NCBI GenBank assembly: GCA_026874595.1
Contig: CM049322.1
Location: 48,649,340 to 48,713,339, forward strand
Direction of reading: 5' to 3'
DNA from: Sipunculus nudus
Taxonomy: Eukaryota > Annelida > Sipuncula > Golfingiida > Sipunculidae
Length of the DNA: 64,000 bases
The notes under the pieces are model-generated. The model worked only from the letters and a program-made list of their open reading frames with translations. It made no database searches and was not told the DNA's origin. Within the stretch, counting starts at the first letter, position 1. Every line of letters starts with the position of its first letter. The position numbers and the translations under genes are program-made. Of this stretch, positions 37,638-50,479 are shown piece after piece.

Positions 37638-38580
37638 ACAATTTTCATAGATTCTTTTTGTAATGCCATGACTTAATGATCCATTATGTAGGCTGTTGTT
37701 TGTAATATCATAATATACATAACACTTTACCCATGAGAAAAAAAAAACTGTTTAAAATTGGAAAGAATATGTATGTTTTAAAATCTTTCATATATAATAT
37801 ACGCGCAATGTGAGAGCTCTGAAAAAACGACTTTAATGTATTACCTGTATTCTAAAATGACATTGGTTCAGATTAATAATTTCATACTTGTTTGGTAATT
37901 AATTTGATAAGATAAGATAAGTGAATACTTCCGAATTACCAATAAATGCTTTTTGTTCAGCTTATTGACTATTTGCTTATTAAGGGTAATCTTATGTGAA
38001 ATGGATGATTGATTGAAGAAAAGTGATTTTGTAAGTCGCTTCCACGCTCACATATGATGAGTCTTTACCTGGTTGTATTTGTGTATACTATTAATGACAC
38101 ATATAAAATACGTCTTGGAAAATCACATCCTAAAATTACATCGTTCTCAAACAACATACTACAGACTGTATCACATACATTTCGGGACAGTGACCTAATT
38201 TTACGATTTTTTAAGAGGGCTTACCAGACTTTACAATATCAAGGCTGTCAATAAAAGTCTATTGACAAACATATGAGCCCTCATGAGTATCATACTTATT
38301 GCTGTAGTCTTCCATAATTAACAGTACAAAGAAGAGTTATTGTGATCAAGAATGACTTACGAGCAGCTGTTGATTTCATCATAGCTGTGTCGTTCAAATC
38401 TCAATATCGAGGAAACACTCCGAGCTTTTACGAAATGCGTCAGGTTTACCTGCACATTTAACTGTATAATATATATTTTTTTCAATTATCGCTAATGAAA
38501 TCACATCGGTGAGTTTGTGAAGTTAAATATTCGATCCATGAAGCACACATTCTGTATAAATAGAAATATTACTGCCTTTC

Positions 38581-38650
<70 letters not shown>

Positions 38651-39318
38651 TGGAGCTGTAATACATATTCATTATAAGGACTTGAACACACTTACTAGTG
38701 TTCGACAAATCTGTTTCGTAAGGGCCCATACAGGAACTCGCTCGGCAAGAACACTTGGTGGTGTTGCCGGGCCCTTAAAATCTATATTTCTTGTTGGTCA
38801 GCAGGTGTGTTATGCGTACATGTCGTGCCGATTTCACCTCGTTTGGGGAGGGTGCTGAATAAAGGGCGGTAAATAATGAAATACTTTTCATCCAAACAAA
38901 GGTTACATGATTAAGATGATGTAGGGTACGTTATGGCTTTGCTGATAATAATCCATTGGTTAGCATATTGCACATTCTTGTTCTTCATTTTTTCAAATAT
39001 GTTCACTTAGTGAATTTTGTCTCCATTCGTTTCTAATACAAGATGTGTGGGCCGTGTAGCGTGTGTTTTATGTACGAACGAAATAGGTCTCTTGTCGCAG
39101 ATTGTCTATTCGTATTACTTCGGCCTTGTACACTATTTTTGTTGTTAAACAATTACCCTCTGACGGGTAACTGTTTTTTTTCTCTACAGTTTCACTTCTT
39201 CGGTTCAGTTTTGCGCTTTGTTTTTGGCCAGTGTCGCATGTTTTGTGCTGTTATTATGTCACACATGTTTGGCATTCAGCTATAATTTTGCTTTACGGTA
39301 ATTTCATCCAGCACTTAA
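38651..39318. other. spacer, nothing recognised
   Basis: Contains a GGGCCC-centred inverted pair (about 38,722 and 38,770). No gene recognised. Confidence 0.4.
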
Positions 39319-39600
39319 GCTAAGGAGTGTACTTTCAAGGAGGCAGCGTCTATCTACCAGAAAACGCCACAGGCCAGCTTCTACACTTACAAACTCCTTA
39401 ACAACCCCAACAGCGACTCCGACAAAGACGCGAAAAGTAAGAGGGAAAAAACTAAAAAGAGGAGAAATATGACTTTGTTCAATCCATTTTTTAGCGATAA
39501 TGTGGCCATAAAATTTAAAAATAAAATTAAGCTTCTATACAAATGCTTCCACCTGGGCACAAACACCACAAACTACTGAATAAGAAGAATGTAAAGCTGA
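39319..39600 (+). pseudogene. fragment of an RT/GIY-YIG-type (Penelope-like) retroelement ORF
   Basis: The plus frame open from 39,319 to a TGA at 39,577 reads FKEAASIYQK..., then KREKTKKRRN, LFNPFFSDNVAIKFKNKIK and CFHLGTN. A +1 shift near 39,558 continues as HKLLNKKNVKLSFF. This order (FNEA-type helix, basic stretch, FNPPFS-NV, DKHFP, HK-FN-N-VK-SYSC) is what I recall from the region between the reverse transcriptase and GIY-YIG domains of Penelope-like proteins. Catalytic domains are absent, so it is a dead fragment. Confidence 0.45.
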
Positions 39601-42600
39601 GTTTCTTTGTTTATTTGTTTGTGTTGATTACCTTCAATATAAGCCGTTAGATTGCCAGAGAGTAGATTTCGAAATTTATAACCTTCAAATCCCTGTTCCT
39701 GCGCAATATCATCTTCTAGTATTAACGCAATGTGTGTTGATTAGTCTAGGCCTAAAACTTCAGTAACTTTTATCAAGTCGACCGGAAGCACGGGGATGCA
39801 CTGTGATATATTTTGATGATTGCAAAAGAGATAATTCCCGAACATGAATAGACCTTCTCTTTTCCCGACTGGCTTGAGTTCATGTCATCGCTGGATCGTC
39901 AACGTCCGACATTGGTGAAGATTTTAGATTCTTGGCTAGACCTTCGATCAGCACAAATTAGTATTATATTCCGGATGAAATATATCAAACGCTAATTGTA
40001 GGTGTCAAGAAAAATAATAAACCTAAGGTACTCAAGCATAGGACTATGTGGACGTAATTGAAAACATTACATTTTTTACAGAATTACTACATCTGCTTTA
40101 TATGGTGGTAATGGTTATGGACTATTCCGTATCCATTAATACACCTATTTTTGTTTAACATCTGATCTCTGCGTGCTTACATGCGATGGTGATGTCCCAA
40201 TGCGTTTCAGACGTGTATAAAACCGAGAATGGCGGAGGAAAGAGTTGCGAGAGTCAATAAAATTGAAGGATGAATTCATATTAAACAGAAGAAAAATAAA
40301 AATTGAGTCATAAGATGGCATGGTTTCGGTTGGTATAACAAAATATTTCACAGTGTGGGGTATGATCATATGTGGAATTTAGGTCATACCCCCAAACATT
40401 AAAAAAGGAAACGCAAAAAAGAAAAGCTCTTGAAGTGTGCAACATTCCCGACATTGATTTAACTACTACTGAATGTGAATATTTAAAAGGGTAAAAGTGA
40501 CATGGCTAAGTAAACAATTGTATCATTATTCCTTAAATGTGAAATATATGAAATAGTCATTTGTATTAGAACCAAGGAATATTCATGCACGTGACTTCAA
40601 ACACATAAGTACAAGCAAGTACCGGCATTGTGTATTTAGTTATAGTATTTGGATTATTGCTTTACTTATTTAATGATGGAATGTGTTATGTGTATGATGT
40701 GAAAGGTGCAATATTGATAAATATATGACATTTCAGTTCTGAGTCAGAAAAAAGACAATAAAAGCTCTTGAAATGGAATAGAATAAACAAATTAGTAATC
40801 TCACTGTGCACAAAGCAATTATTAACAATTTAATATAAAATTAAATGAAATATACCACACGCTATCATAGGGGTATATTTTGCTTTCGCGATTAACATGG
40901 CATGTAGGAGAGAGGGGCATGCAAATTTTCTATATTTAGAAAAAAAGGACTTTAGACCACAACCACATTAAAACACAGGGAAATGAATTGATGGAGAAGA
41001 AAATTTAAAAGACTGAAGCAACCACTTTTGATATCTCTAAAGAGTCAAGCATTCACAAATCTATAAAAAGGGATATACTGGCCATGATTTCCAAACTATT
41101 CAAAAAATTTAAAATGTACAGGAAAACATCTTCGAACAAAATTTTTCAAGGAGCGCTTCAAAGCACTAAGAGACCCGATGTAGAAGTATTTAACGACTAT
41201 ACACCAGTCCTATTAAAAGGAGCGTTATTTCTCATGAGACTGGTCTACGGGTTAAAAGACGCGCAGTAATTACGCTACTCCTAAAAAAAATATCAAATGC
41301 AACCTTTCATTCATACTGACCAACCTGATTGGTCCCTGAAACATATTTAGGTAAAACCTTCGTCAAACAGGGATGTTCTTAATATACCAACTATTTATAA
41401 ATCATAAAATAACGATTTTTGACAAACATTATAAATGTTTAAATAAATATATCCTAAATGTGTTAAAATGTTTTATAGTGATTTAATTTGTGTGAAGAAA
41501 AATGGGTATGTGTTTACAATCGAACGCAGAGGTCATTAAGGTTTCACATATTATTTATGTTTTATATCTTATGTAAGCAAAAAAGAAGCTTACTTCTGGA
41601 TTGACATGATGTATAAACTTTATTAATTAAGAAAACATACCACTTTACCACATCGTATGACACTAAAGACAGAACACAGTATTTAGATTATCATTATGAC
41701 ACATTTCTCTCCATGGGTAAACTCGTTGAAACATTTAAGAACTTTTTGTAGAACACAGCTGTTATGTTTCCACGAGTTTACCCATATATATTTATAGAAC
41801 ACTATGGATTTATCTAGAACAAATGGAAATCCAACCTTCCACTGCAGAGTACTAAGATTTGTTAAATATAAACCTTTTGAAATATCAGATAAAAATGATT
41901 TAAAAATTATACTTTCTTACAAATGATTATATATAATATAAGATGGGTATTATAATGATCGAATACGATCACTAGAAAAAAACATTGGCAAGTTTATTTA
42001 TAAACAGCAAAAAAATATGCATTTTCTGAGCAAAAAAATCTTGTCAAGGCAACGGAAAAAGCCACAAACCAAGTTATGCTTTTCTGAATAGGCATCCTGT
42101 CTTTACTTACCAAACTGTTACGGCACATTATATACATGTACAAATATGTAAAATAAGGATTTCGTGTTTAAATATTTCAACTTTTATTAAAATGAATCGA
42201 ATATGGAAAATTGCGAAGATGACAGTACATGTATATGTATTTATGGCGTTGTAATTATTTTATTTGTATGCATATTATTTATAACTATTTACACCCCTGT
42301 TTACATAAATGTACATGGATGCAGACTAGCTTGTGTTATGATGCGTATACATTCTTGGATAAATGTTTGATGCGGTTTAACCCACTGTTGACCAATATAC
42401 AATGAGGATGTACTGTATGCTGAGACATGGGCATTACACAGAGTGTTTGCAAGTGTTGCTGTCAAGACACATCGAGGATTAACATAAAAATAAGAAGTAA
42501 GAAATGAGCATTGTAAACGACTCACGTTTAGGCGAACCTTTTTTAATGTCACATCAATAGTTTCTCCGCGTCGGGACTTCATGAATTTTAGTTAGGTGTG

Positions 42601-42879
42601 TCTTAAGAGAAGGACCGTTGATAACAATTCTAGAAGCATGCTGTAGCTCAAAAACATATACATATTTCAGGAGCAGGAGATTGTTAATGAAATTAAACAA
42701 AACAAGACTGGAAACCCTGTTTGAACTGATTAACAAAGACACCGGATATTTTTGTAGGTCTGTCTTATTATATATATTGCGTACTGTCTGAACCTGGTAA
42801 ATTAAGCCAGATACCTTTAGCATTGGACATAGGTTTTAGAAAATGATGGGTCACATCAATACACAAAACCACATACCAT

Positions 42880-43113
42880 ATGCGCATAGTTGGTTTTCAA
42901 AACAATAATTGTTGTGTGCCTACATGTTCTGTCCTGCAACCAGACATTACTATTGACAAAACGGCCACGCGAAAGCACCAACCCACATACCATATGTTTT
43001 CAAGATATTCAGAACACAGTGTTCTTTTGCACACGGTCTCTCCCACACAGGCGCATTTGTTCCTTGTTATAGCTGTAATGACATTGCTGGTGGGCGTCTT
43101 TCACAACCGCTGA
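42880..43113 (+). CDS. candidate small protein, second open copy
   Basis: The 77-residue frame has NNNCCVPTCS, KTATRKHQPTYHMF and a hydrophobic tail, FLVIAVMTLLVGVF, ending HNR. It is nearly the same protein as the frame at 23,903-24,151, with the reading frame kept over about 220 bases. An AG just before TTGGTTTT (42,888-42,889) allows entry by splicing in phase 1, although the pyrimidine tract before it is weak. Unknown function; the same caveats apply as for the other copy. Confidence 0.35.
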   Translation: MRIVGFQNNNCCVPTCSVLQPDITIDKTATRKHQPTYHMFSRYSEHSVLLHTVSPTQAHLFLVIAVMTLLVGVFHNR

Positions 43114-44479
43114 AATCACAATTGTGATGGCTCAATCAATTCCAGCAGTATTGTGCTGCTGCCAGCTCTGGATGGTTTGATTGGAGATTTATGCATATTT
43201 TAAATTATAAAATGAATCGTATATTGTATGGACAAAAACATCCGAGTATGCAGTGCAACTATACTTCAAACTCTGGAATAACTTTGGGATTACTTAATAA
43301 TATATTGATAGACAGATCTTATATAACACAAGAGGAGTGACTATATTCAAGAAACTTTGAATCGAACGTTACCTTAGACATATTACCGTTAATGCTAATA
43401 TTACAAAAAATGACTTTGCAGAATGAATCATTATATATCACGTATACTGCTTTGGAAACAACGTTATAATATCGATTAAATCTCATAAAATTAATGCCAC
43501 ATAACATAACTTTATTGCATTAAGTAAGCCAGAAATGAATATATTATGTGCTCCAGGGAGATTTTGTCCTTGGGCACCGTGCACACCGACACAGAGTTTG
43601 CTATACTCCACATCTAATGTCAGTAGATAAATAAGATTTAACAGTATTTTCAACATGGTCTGTTCAATGATTTGAAAGCTGATGGTTTCATATTTATATG
43701 GCAGCCTTTGCCTTCCTAGCGACGTGGTATCTCATTTATCTGTCCAGTAATTGGCTTTATTTCATGCTGGTATAAGAAGTGGTATACAAGGTATAACATT
43801 TGAAGCAGGCTTGATACTTTACAGATACTTCATGGTAACAAAACATTTACAAAATAAATTGTTCGAGACGTGAAATGCTTGACAGTTTTATCTAATATAC
43901 ACAAAGCTGTAAATTAAAGCGTTTAATTCGATTCATGCCGGTCCTTCGGAGTGAACTTGTTGTGAGGGATCATGAGCTGAACATGGTCAGTTCAGGGTAT
44001 GAACAGGAACCTTGGTAATATAAGGATGAAATAACCATCAATATAAGAGCAAGGATGAACTTGTGTAACATTATCTTTTTGATAATTAAAGACACAATAA
44101 TAAACCTAAGGTACCAACTAGTCCGAGTAATCACTCTAGGACTGTTTATTGCCTCGCCCAAAAGCGTGAATGTTTACAGGATTTCAATACCAGAAATTAT
44201 AAAGTTATGAGACATTACAGAACAGGTATTTTGTTAGGAAAAGACATTTCCTATATATGAAGCGCGCACTGTCACTGTTAAGTAACTGTATGCAATCAAT
44301 GGCTAAATACCTCAAAAATATGCTGGTACTTGTCATTCTATTTTGATAATTTTTAACAACTTATTGGTTTCTTAAAGCTTCCTCCCTGTGTCTTCCCTCT
44401 TATGTGATGTAAACAATATCTAGAACAAAGAGAAATAGTACGCGGAAAGGAAACATCGGATATCATTAAAAACACATAG

Positions 44480-45375
44480 TCACTATTCAGCCGGTACAGG
44501 TAAAGTAACCTATTACTTATATAAATGTCTATTTTGCCGGTACAATAAAGACAGAAACTTTAACTTTGATTGTTTCATACATTTAAAAGCTTACATGGGG
44601 CCACTCATTTAATTAGAGGAGTTGTTATTGTGGTCACTTCTGCTAGGGGAGCACTGACTTAATTAGGTGGATTGTTTGAGTTAGTGTCATAGTGGTCACA
44701 CCTTCAAAGAGGACTCTGCAAATGAGAAAGGCCATAAAAATAAAATGTTTGAACACTATTACCTTTTGTTTTTTATACATGGTCTACAACATATAGCCTG
44801 TATAGTCTATATGTATATATTTTCGTGTATTCTCATATGTAATAAAATGATTATAAATACGCTTATACTTCCCGTTTTTATACAGAGTCTACAACATGGG
44901 TCACAGTGTTATCTTCCCGGACACATAACACCAACTGAGACACAAACAACCCGCCTAATTAGGTCAGTACACATTTTTATGATGTGACCACAATAGCACA
45001 AACTCAAACTTGCTAATACAACTCCAGGATTCCCGCGTCTTAAAAATTTTAAAGGTCTTAGAAACCTTATTTTATTATTTTGCATTTTTAAGGTCTTGAA
45101 AAGGTCTAAATAATGCCAGGAATCCTGACATACGTATTAAAATGTCTTAAATTTTAAACTACAGTTGGACCGTTAACGAATTTTATGTATTAAAGGGTCT
45201 TAAAATTTGCTTGTCAAGAGGTGCAGGAAGCCTAAACTCCTCTAATTAAATAAGTAACCCCATGTAAGCTTTTATTTATTTATGATACAATCAAAGTTAT
45301 AGTGGGTGTCTTTACTGTACAGGCAAAATAGACGCTTGTACATAATAGGCCATTTTATCCGTACCGAAAAGATAG
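44480..45375. mobile_element. DNA-transposon-like element with about 130-bp TIRs
   Basis: The left TIR has CGGTACAGGTAAAGTAACC, GTCTATTTTGCCGGTACA, AACTTTGATTGT and TAAAAGCTTACATGGGG. The right end carries the inverse of each in mirrored order up to about 45,370. A second, inner inverted pair (GTTTGAGTTAGTG..GTGGTCACA and its inverse near 44,985-45,020) suggests a nested or composite structure. Copy B1 lacks the insert at this place. ATAGTC stands at both edges as a candidate target duplication, but edge bases are ambiguous. No transposase is visible, so it is non-autonomous. Confidence 0.7.
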
Positions 45376-45485
45376 TCTCTGTCTAAGAAAAGGGTTAGAA
45401 GAAACGTTCTCTTATAATATAAAAGCAGATTCATGTAAACTATGTAGATGCGTATGTGTGGGCAGTTGTGTGTATATATTTGTAT

Positions 45486-45486
45486 A

Positions 45487-45538
<52 letters not shown>
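45486..45538. repeat. (TA)n microsatellite
   Basis: About 26 TA repeats in copy B2. Confidence 0.95.
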
Positions 45539-45542
<4 letters not shown>

Positions 45543-46620
45543 TAGATTGTAGGGTATACAGGAAAAATATACAGAATAATAAAAAGTAAGGATTTTTTTT
45601 CTATGACTAATATCTATTTTCTTATTGGTATTTGGATTTACTTGATATGTACTGTTCGTATGTTATTTTTTCCGAAGTATGTTATGTGGAAGTTATGTGT
45701 TATGTGGAAAGTATGTTTTTAGGGTACTTTATGTATACGTGTTTGTAAAATGAAAAAAAAAACTTTGGTTAAAACGTAATAACACTATCAGCTAGAAAAC
45801 ATAAAAGCAGTATCATATATAAAAATATTTCCTAAAATATGTAAAGCAGCAGGTGTAAAATATATAAGCCATAATATAAAAGCAGTTACTACAGAAAAAC
45901 TTCGCAGACACTGTTTTTTTCTTAAACCAAGTAGTCTTATTAACGGAGTGCTCGTATAAGCCAAATACGGCAACTCGTAGACTATTCTTCCGGAAGTTAC
46001 AATATCAGACAAAAACAATGTACTAGACCTTGCATAGAGGCATTGGTCATGACAGCAAATTTTATGTGCCCTAAAGTATTTTTTTGCATTCCCATACAAG
46101 TCTAGATCAGGGTAGGTTTGTGAATACTACTAATGACAAAAATGAACAATGTCTTTGGAAATATAATCATAGGATAAAATCAGTCAATGATACAATAACA
46201 TAGACTGTAACGCATTTATTTAGGCCACAGTAACCTCGTTTCACTTTTAAAAGGAGGGCTCGAAAGACTTTTCTAAAAATGATGTGATTGACCCAATGCT
46301 CCTGAATTTTTTTTGCGCCCTGCTATGTACCACAGTAATTGCTGTATTCTGCCATGATTAAAAGGAGGAAGAAGTTGCATTGTCACAGCAATGCCGTTCA
46401 GGCATCTAGAGTATACGTCACAGCAATCACGTTTCGGGAACGTTTCAAGCTATTACGAAAGGCGTTACTCAGGATTTTTAATTACCTCGCAAAAGCTAGA
46501 TCTCTTTCATTAATAACACTCAAGTTGATTAAAATGACAAAGATTTCTTTGAATATTCATATTTCCATTATTATCATTATCCGGGTTTCCCCTTTTATCA
46601 TAATACTTACATTTGGATGA

Positions 46621-46759
46621 TTTAACTCTATTTCAAACAGTAAACCCATTAACTCGCAACTCACAGAATGGCATTAATGGCATGAAACAAAGGCATAGTA
46701 CTCTCTCTCTCTATCTTTATGTATAAAGATATATCTATATGTATATATAGACATATATA

Positions 46760-46806
<47 letters not shown>

Positions 46807-47235
46807 TGTTTACGAGTAGAATGTATTTGACTATATGTACATACATATGTATAGAAAGTAAGAGAGAGAGAGATTTAACTAGAATATACATGAAAGTCGG
46901 TTCACAGCCAATTCGAATTCCTGTTTATTCTAGTTTCATTTCTCTAATCAATGAATCAGCATTCCTTTTCATACATCTCTCTCTTTCCCCCTTTCTCTTC
47001 CTCTCTTTATATTAGATATATTTTATGTATACATATATATAAATATATCTAATATATACGTTTACATATATGTATATTTCTTTCAAATAAGTTTAAAAAC
47101 TGGTTTTATTTGTGTGTGTTGATGACCTTCAATGTAAGCTCCTCCCTGTAAGTAGGTTCCGAATTCAAAACCTCTCTACTGATTACACCTCAACATTCTC
47201 GGTGCCATTAGTGTCCGTAATTGGGAGGCTCCACG

Positions 47236-47272
<37 letters not shown>

Positions 47273-47765
47273 TAAATCATCATATATAAGGCACACAGTC
47301 TTCTTAAACAAATTCTATATTTTTAATAACATTTTTAAATGCCGTGCTCTCGTACGGGGTAAACTATGATGCCTAGAGCGCTAATGTCTGCACACTAATG
47401 TCAACCAGTTCTTCTGTGCGTCCCTAGTCCTCAGCTCATCACCAGCCGAACCCCCTCCCCCAGAATATTATAATATCTAGGATAGTTAGCCTGTTCCTGT
47501 GATATGGTTAAGTAGTTATTGTTGCTTATACTGCGCAAAGAAAGCCGGAAATCCAACGGATAAACAGGTATGAGTTAAATTCGGCCTCCCTGAGGTTATA
47601 ACCTGTCCAATATACAGTGGCACCCATTATTATAAAACTAAAGTGCACAATATGAGTAGACCATAGGTCCTTGAAAGTGATCAGTCTGAGTAGGAAATCC
47701 TGTCAAACTACTCATAAACTCCTCAATCCGAGTAGCTAATTTGATGCAAACTGCTCACATTGATC
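46621..47765. other. microsatellite-rich spacer
   Basis: (TA)n lies at 46,757-46,804, (AG)n at 46,861-46,873 and (CA)n at 47,240-47,268. The block at 47,095-47,230 is a paralogue of 39,595-39,740. No gene recognised. Confidence 0.6.
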
Positions 47766-47769
47766 ATTT

Positions 47770-48088
47770 CAAGTACGAAACTACTCAAATCTTGATTGTT
47801 TTAACTTAAATTCACCGGGCACTCGCTTACAGACGGGAACCCAAACTCGAAAGTCTGCTAATTTTCTTCCGCTCTTGCTGCAAAGGTACGATTTGTAACA
47901 GTATGAAAATATAATGTATATCGATGTTCATATAATTTATTCATGTAATTTCTCTATCACAGTTGTTATAGTAATAAACATCTTAGCCTTTGTTTGTTTA
48001 AGAAACGAAGACTGTGGAAAGTCAAATATGAGAAGACTCGTCAGTCTAATAGTACTTCTCGTCTTCTGTTCCCGTTGTATATATATAT
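47770..48088 (+). pseudogene. array copy C3: 5' part only, donor deleted
   Basis: It matches 35,290-35,615: GGGAACCCAAACTCG, TTGCTGCAAAGGTACGATTT, GAAACGAAGACTGTGGAAAG and then the leader ATG at 48,028 (MRRLVSLIVLLVFCS). Relative to C2, 34 bases between two TTC copies are missing, removing the end of the exon and its GTAAGT donor. The leader runs into a TA/TG tract, and unrelated repeat DNA follows. It cannot splice as C2 would. Confidence 0.6.
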
Positions 48089-48119
48089 ATGTGTGTGTGT
48101 GTTTATATTCATAACTAAT

Positions 48120-49710
48120 TTGTTAGGGACTAAATACTTGGGTGATGCATATTTCTATGAAGCGTGACCTCATGACAGGGTTGAAAATTTGTCTGGGATC
48201 GGAACAATTGTTTGTGAAGCAATAGTCTACTTCAAAACGATGTCCAATGCACCAGAAAACAAGTGACCCATGGGTCATGACGCTCAGCTGACTGGGAAGG
48301 GATTCGGAAAAGGAAATTTTATCATCTGAATGGTAGTATATACCCATTCAACTGAAGCATCAAACAGATTAACCAACAGGCTAAGATTGTGTCTGTATTT
48401 ATATATCTCAAAAATAGAGAAAAAATGCGTAAAAAAATGCAGGTGGCTCCACCAGTCTACAGAAACTAATAAAAAGACTTAATGGTCAATATGCATGCAA
48501 AGAATCATGGTGATCTCTGCATTAGTTGTTCAGATACTTCAGCTTTTGTATCAAACTTTCCATTATTCTGAGGGATACTTCGGAGTCCTATAGCTTGAAG
48601 TATATGGTTAACAGAGACCTAATTTCAGGTTTCCACAGACACTTTTCATGGGCCTCCTTGCATGACAAGAATGAAGATTCTAGGTCCAGTTGTTACAATT
48701 TGTGCCATGTAAACAGATGACAGCATCCTTAAAGGTCTCAAAAATAGAGAAAAAATTCGAAAAATTGAATAAAATAAAGGTTGCACCACCAGTCGGCAGA
48801 AACTGATGAAACACTCCATAAACAATATCCATGCAAAGAATCATGGTGATCTCTGCATTAGTTGTTCAGATACTTAAGCTTTAGTATCAAATTGTTCATT
48901 ATTCTGGGGGGTAATTGGGAGTCCTATAGCTCGAGGGATATGGGAAACAGAGACCTAATTTCAGGTTTCCACAGACACTTTTCATGGGCCTCCTTGTAAG
49001 ACAAGAATGAAGATTCTAGGTCCAGTTGTTACGATTTGTACCCTGTTGACAGATAACCACATCTTTAAAGGTCTCAAAAAAAAGAAAAAAATCGTAAAAA
49101 ATGTAATGAAATTTTGACTATTCTGGGGGGTACTTTGGGGCCCCATAGCTCGAAGAATTCGGGCAACAGAGACCTAATTTCTGGTTTCCATGGAGACTTC
49201 ATAGGTCTCTCACTGTGTCAAGAATGAAGATTCTAGGTCCAGTCTTTACGATTTGTGCCCTGTTAACAGATGTTCACATTTTTAAAGGTCTCAAAAATAG
49301 AGAAAAAAAATTCGTAAAAAATCGAAAAATACAGGTGGCGCCACCTGTCTGCAGGAACTGATGGAATATCTCATGATCAATATGTATGTCAAAAATCATG
49401 ACCATCAGTGATGTAGTTAACGAGATATTGAAGTTTTTGTAGGAAATTTTTGACTATTCTGGGGGGGGGGGTATTTTGGGGCCCAATAGCTCGAAGGATA
49501 TGGGGAACAGAGACCTAATTTCAGGTTTCCAAGGAGATTTTTTTGATCGACCTCTCAGAATGTCAAGATACAAGATTCTAAGTCCAGCGGTTACGATTTG
49601 TGCAAGGTTAACGGACAGACGGACAGACAGACAGACAGACGGACAGACGGACGACGGAGACAGAGTGATCGCTATAGCTCAGCATGACTGAAAGTCAGCT
49701 GAACTAAAAA
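48120..49710 (+). repeat. tandem-unit element, four units, plus strand
   Basis: TCTCAAAAA.AGA.AAAA landmarks at 48,409, 48,738, 49,073 and 49,288 mark units of about 331 and 335 bp and one shortened unit. Each has CAGAGACCTAATTTC.GGTTTCC and GATTCTAGGTCCAG. The left edge (48,262-48,294) holds the GACCCATGGGTCA motif. The right end has a GACAGACGGACAGACGG tract (49,614-49,655) and CAGCTGAACTAAAAA. An 18-bp perfect palindrome ACAGGTGGCGCCACCTGT lies at about 49,331-49,348. Confidence 0.85.
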
Positions 49711-50478
49711 AATTGTACAAGTTTGAAAAATACAGGTGGCGCCACCAGTCTGCATAAACTGATGAAATATCTCATGATCAATATGTATGCCAACAAGGGA
49801 CCCATGGGTCACGGCGCTCAGCTGTTATATATGATAAAAAATATGATTTGGGAAAGAGGCACATGCTTGTTTTGTGTGGTAATAAATATAAGCTTTATTA
49901 TGAGTTGTTGGTGTTTAGCTTATGTATGATTTTGATAGAATCTTTGGAGACAGGGAAGAGGATTGATTTCATTTATTTTATTAACTTATGGAGTGCTATT
50001 GTCACACAGATTTTGACTTGGCCATATAACTTATAAGCAGCACATATTATAAAAGAGTTTAACTATTTATTAAAATTTAATAACAAATATTGTGCAAATA
50101 TAATTTTTATTAAAAAAAATAATAAGAAAATCATATGATTTTTAAAAATAAAATATAACTGAAATGAATTTTGAAATAATATTACAGAATATATTCATGA
50201 ATGCATTCATGAATACATTTTGAAAGTATCTGCACTGGTATTCAAATACTTTCATTTTTACCTGAATTCCCATTCTTATGCAATAAAATCTTTTAATGCA
50301 GTACATCTTCATATTCGTATTCAAATACATTTGCAAAGCATTCGCACCATGTCTAGTATTTATTCAGTTTTAGCCAAACAAAGATGTTGAGAATCCAGAA
50401 TATACAAAACTCACAAATTTAAATAATGATCATAAGTACCTGGTTTTATGGCTTTTATTTATATTAAAAAAATAAATA
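49711..50478. other. repeat edge then AT-rich DNA
   Basis: 49,730-49,830 carries another GGTGGCGCCACC core and the GACCCATGGGTCACGGCGCT edge motif. The remainder to 50,478 is AT-rich with no gene recognised. Confidence 0.5.
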
Positions 50479-50479
50479 T

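Larger units (their letters stand above)
34900..38650 (+). repeat. array copy C2 (segment)
   Basis: Paralogue of C1 from 35,640 rightwards and of C3 from about 35,280 to 35,570. Its left part (34,920-35,290) also resembles the 24,720-25,000 segment of B1. The right end (38,050-38,470) resembles 16,830-17,400 and, more weakly, 46,100-46,480. It ends in a 62-bp (TA)n tract (38,585-38,646). Confidence 0.75.
39595..46620 (+). repeat. array copy B2, the longest
   Basis: It collinearly carries pieces otherwise seen in the A copies (39,780-40,130), in B1 (40,430-46,090) and in the C-copy right end (46,100-46,480). It therefore shows the full order of a unit. It is interrupted by a TIR element (44,480-45,375) and a (TA)n tract (45,486-45,538). 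A piece at 39,595-39,740 reappears at 47,095-47,230. Confidence 0.7.

Noticed and set aside
41084-41269. 61-codon frame in copy B2
   Set aside because: The homologous place in B1 (about 22,500-22,700) is not open, and no signal or domain is visible.
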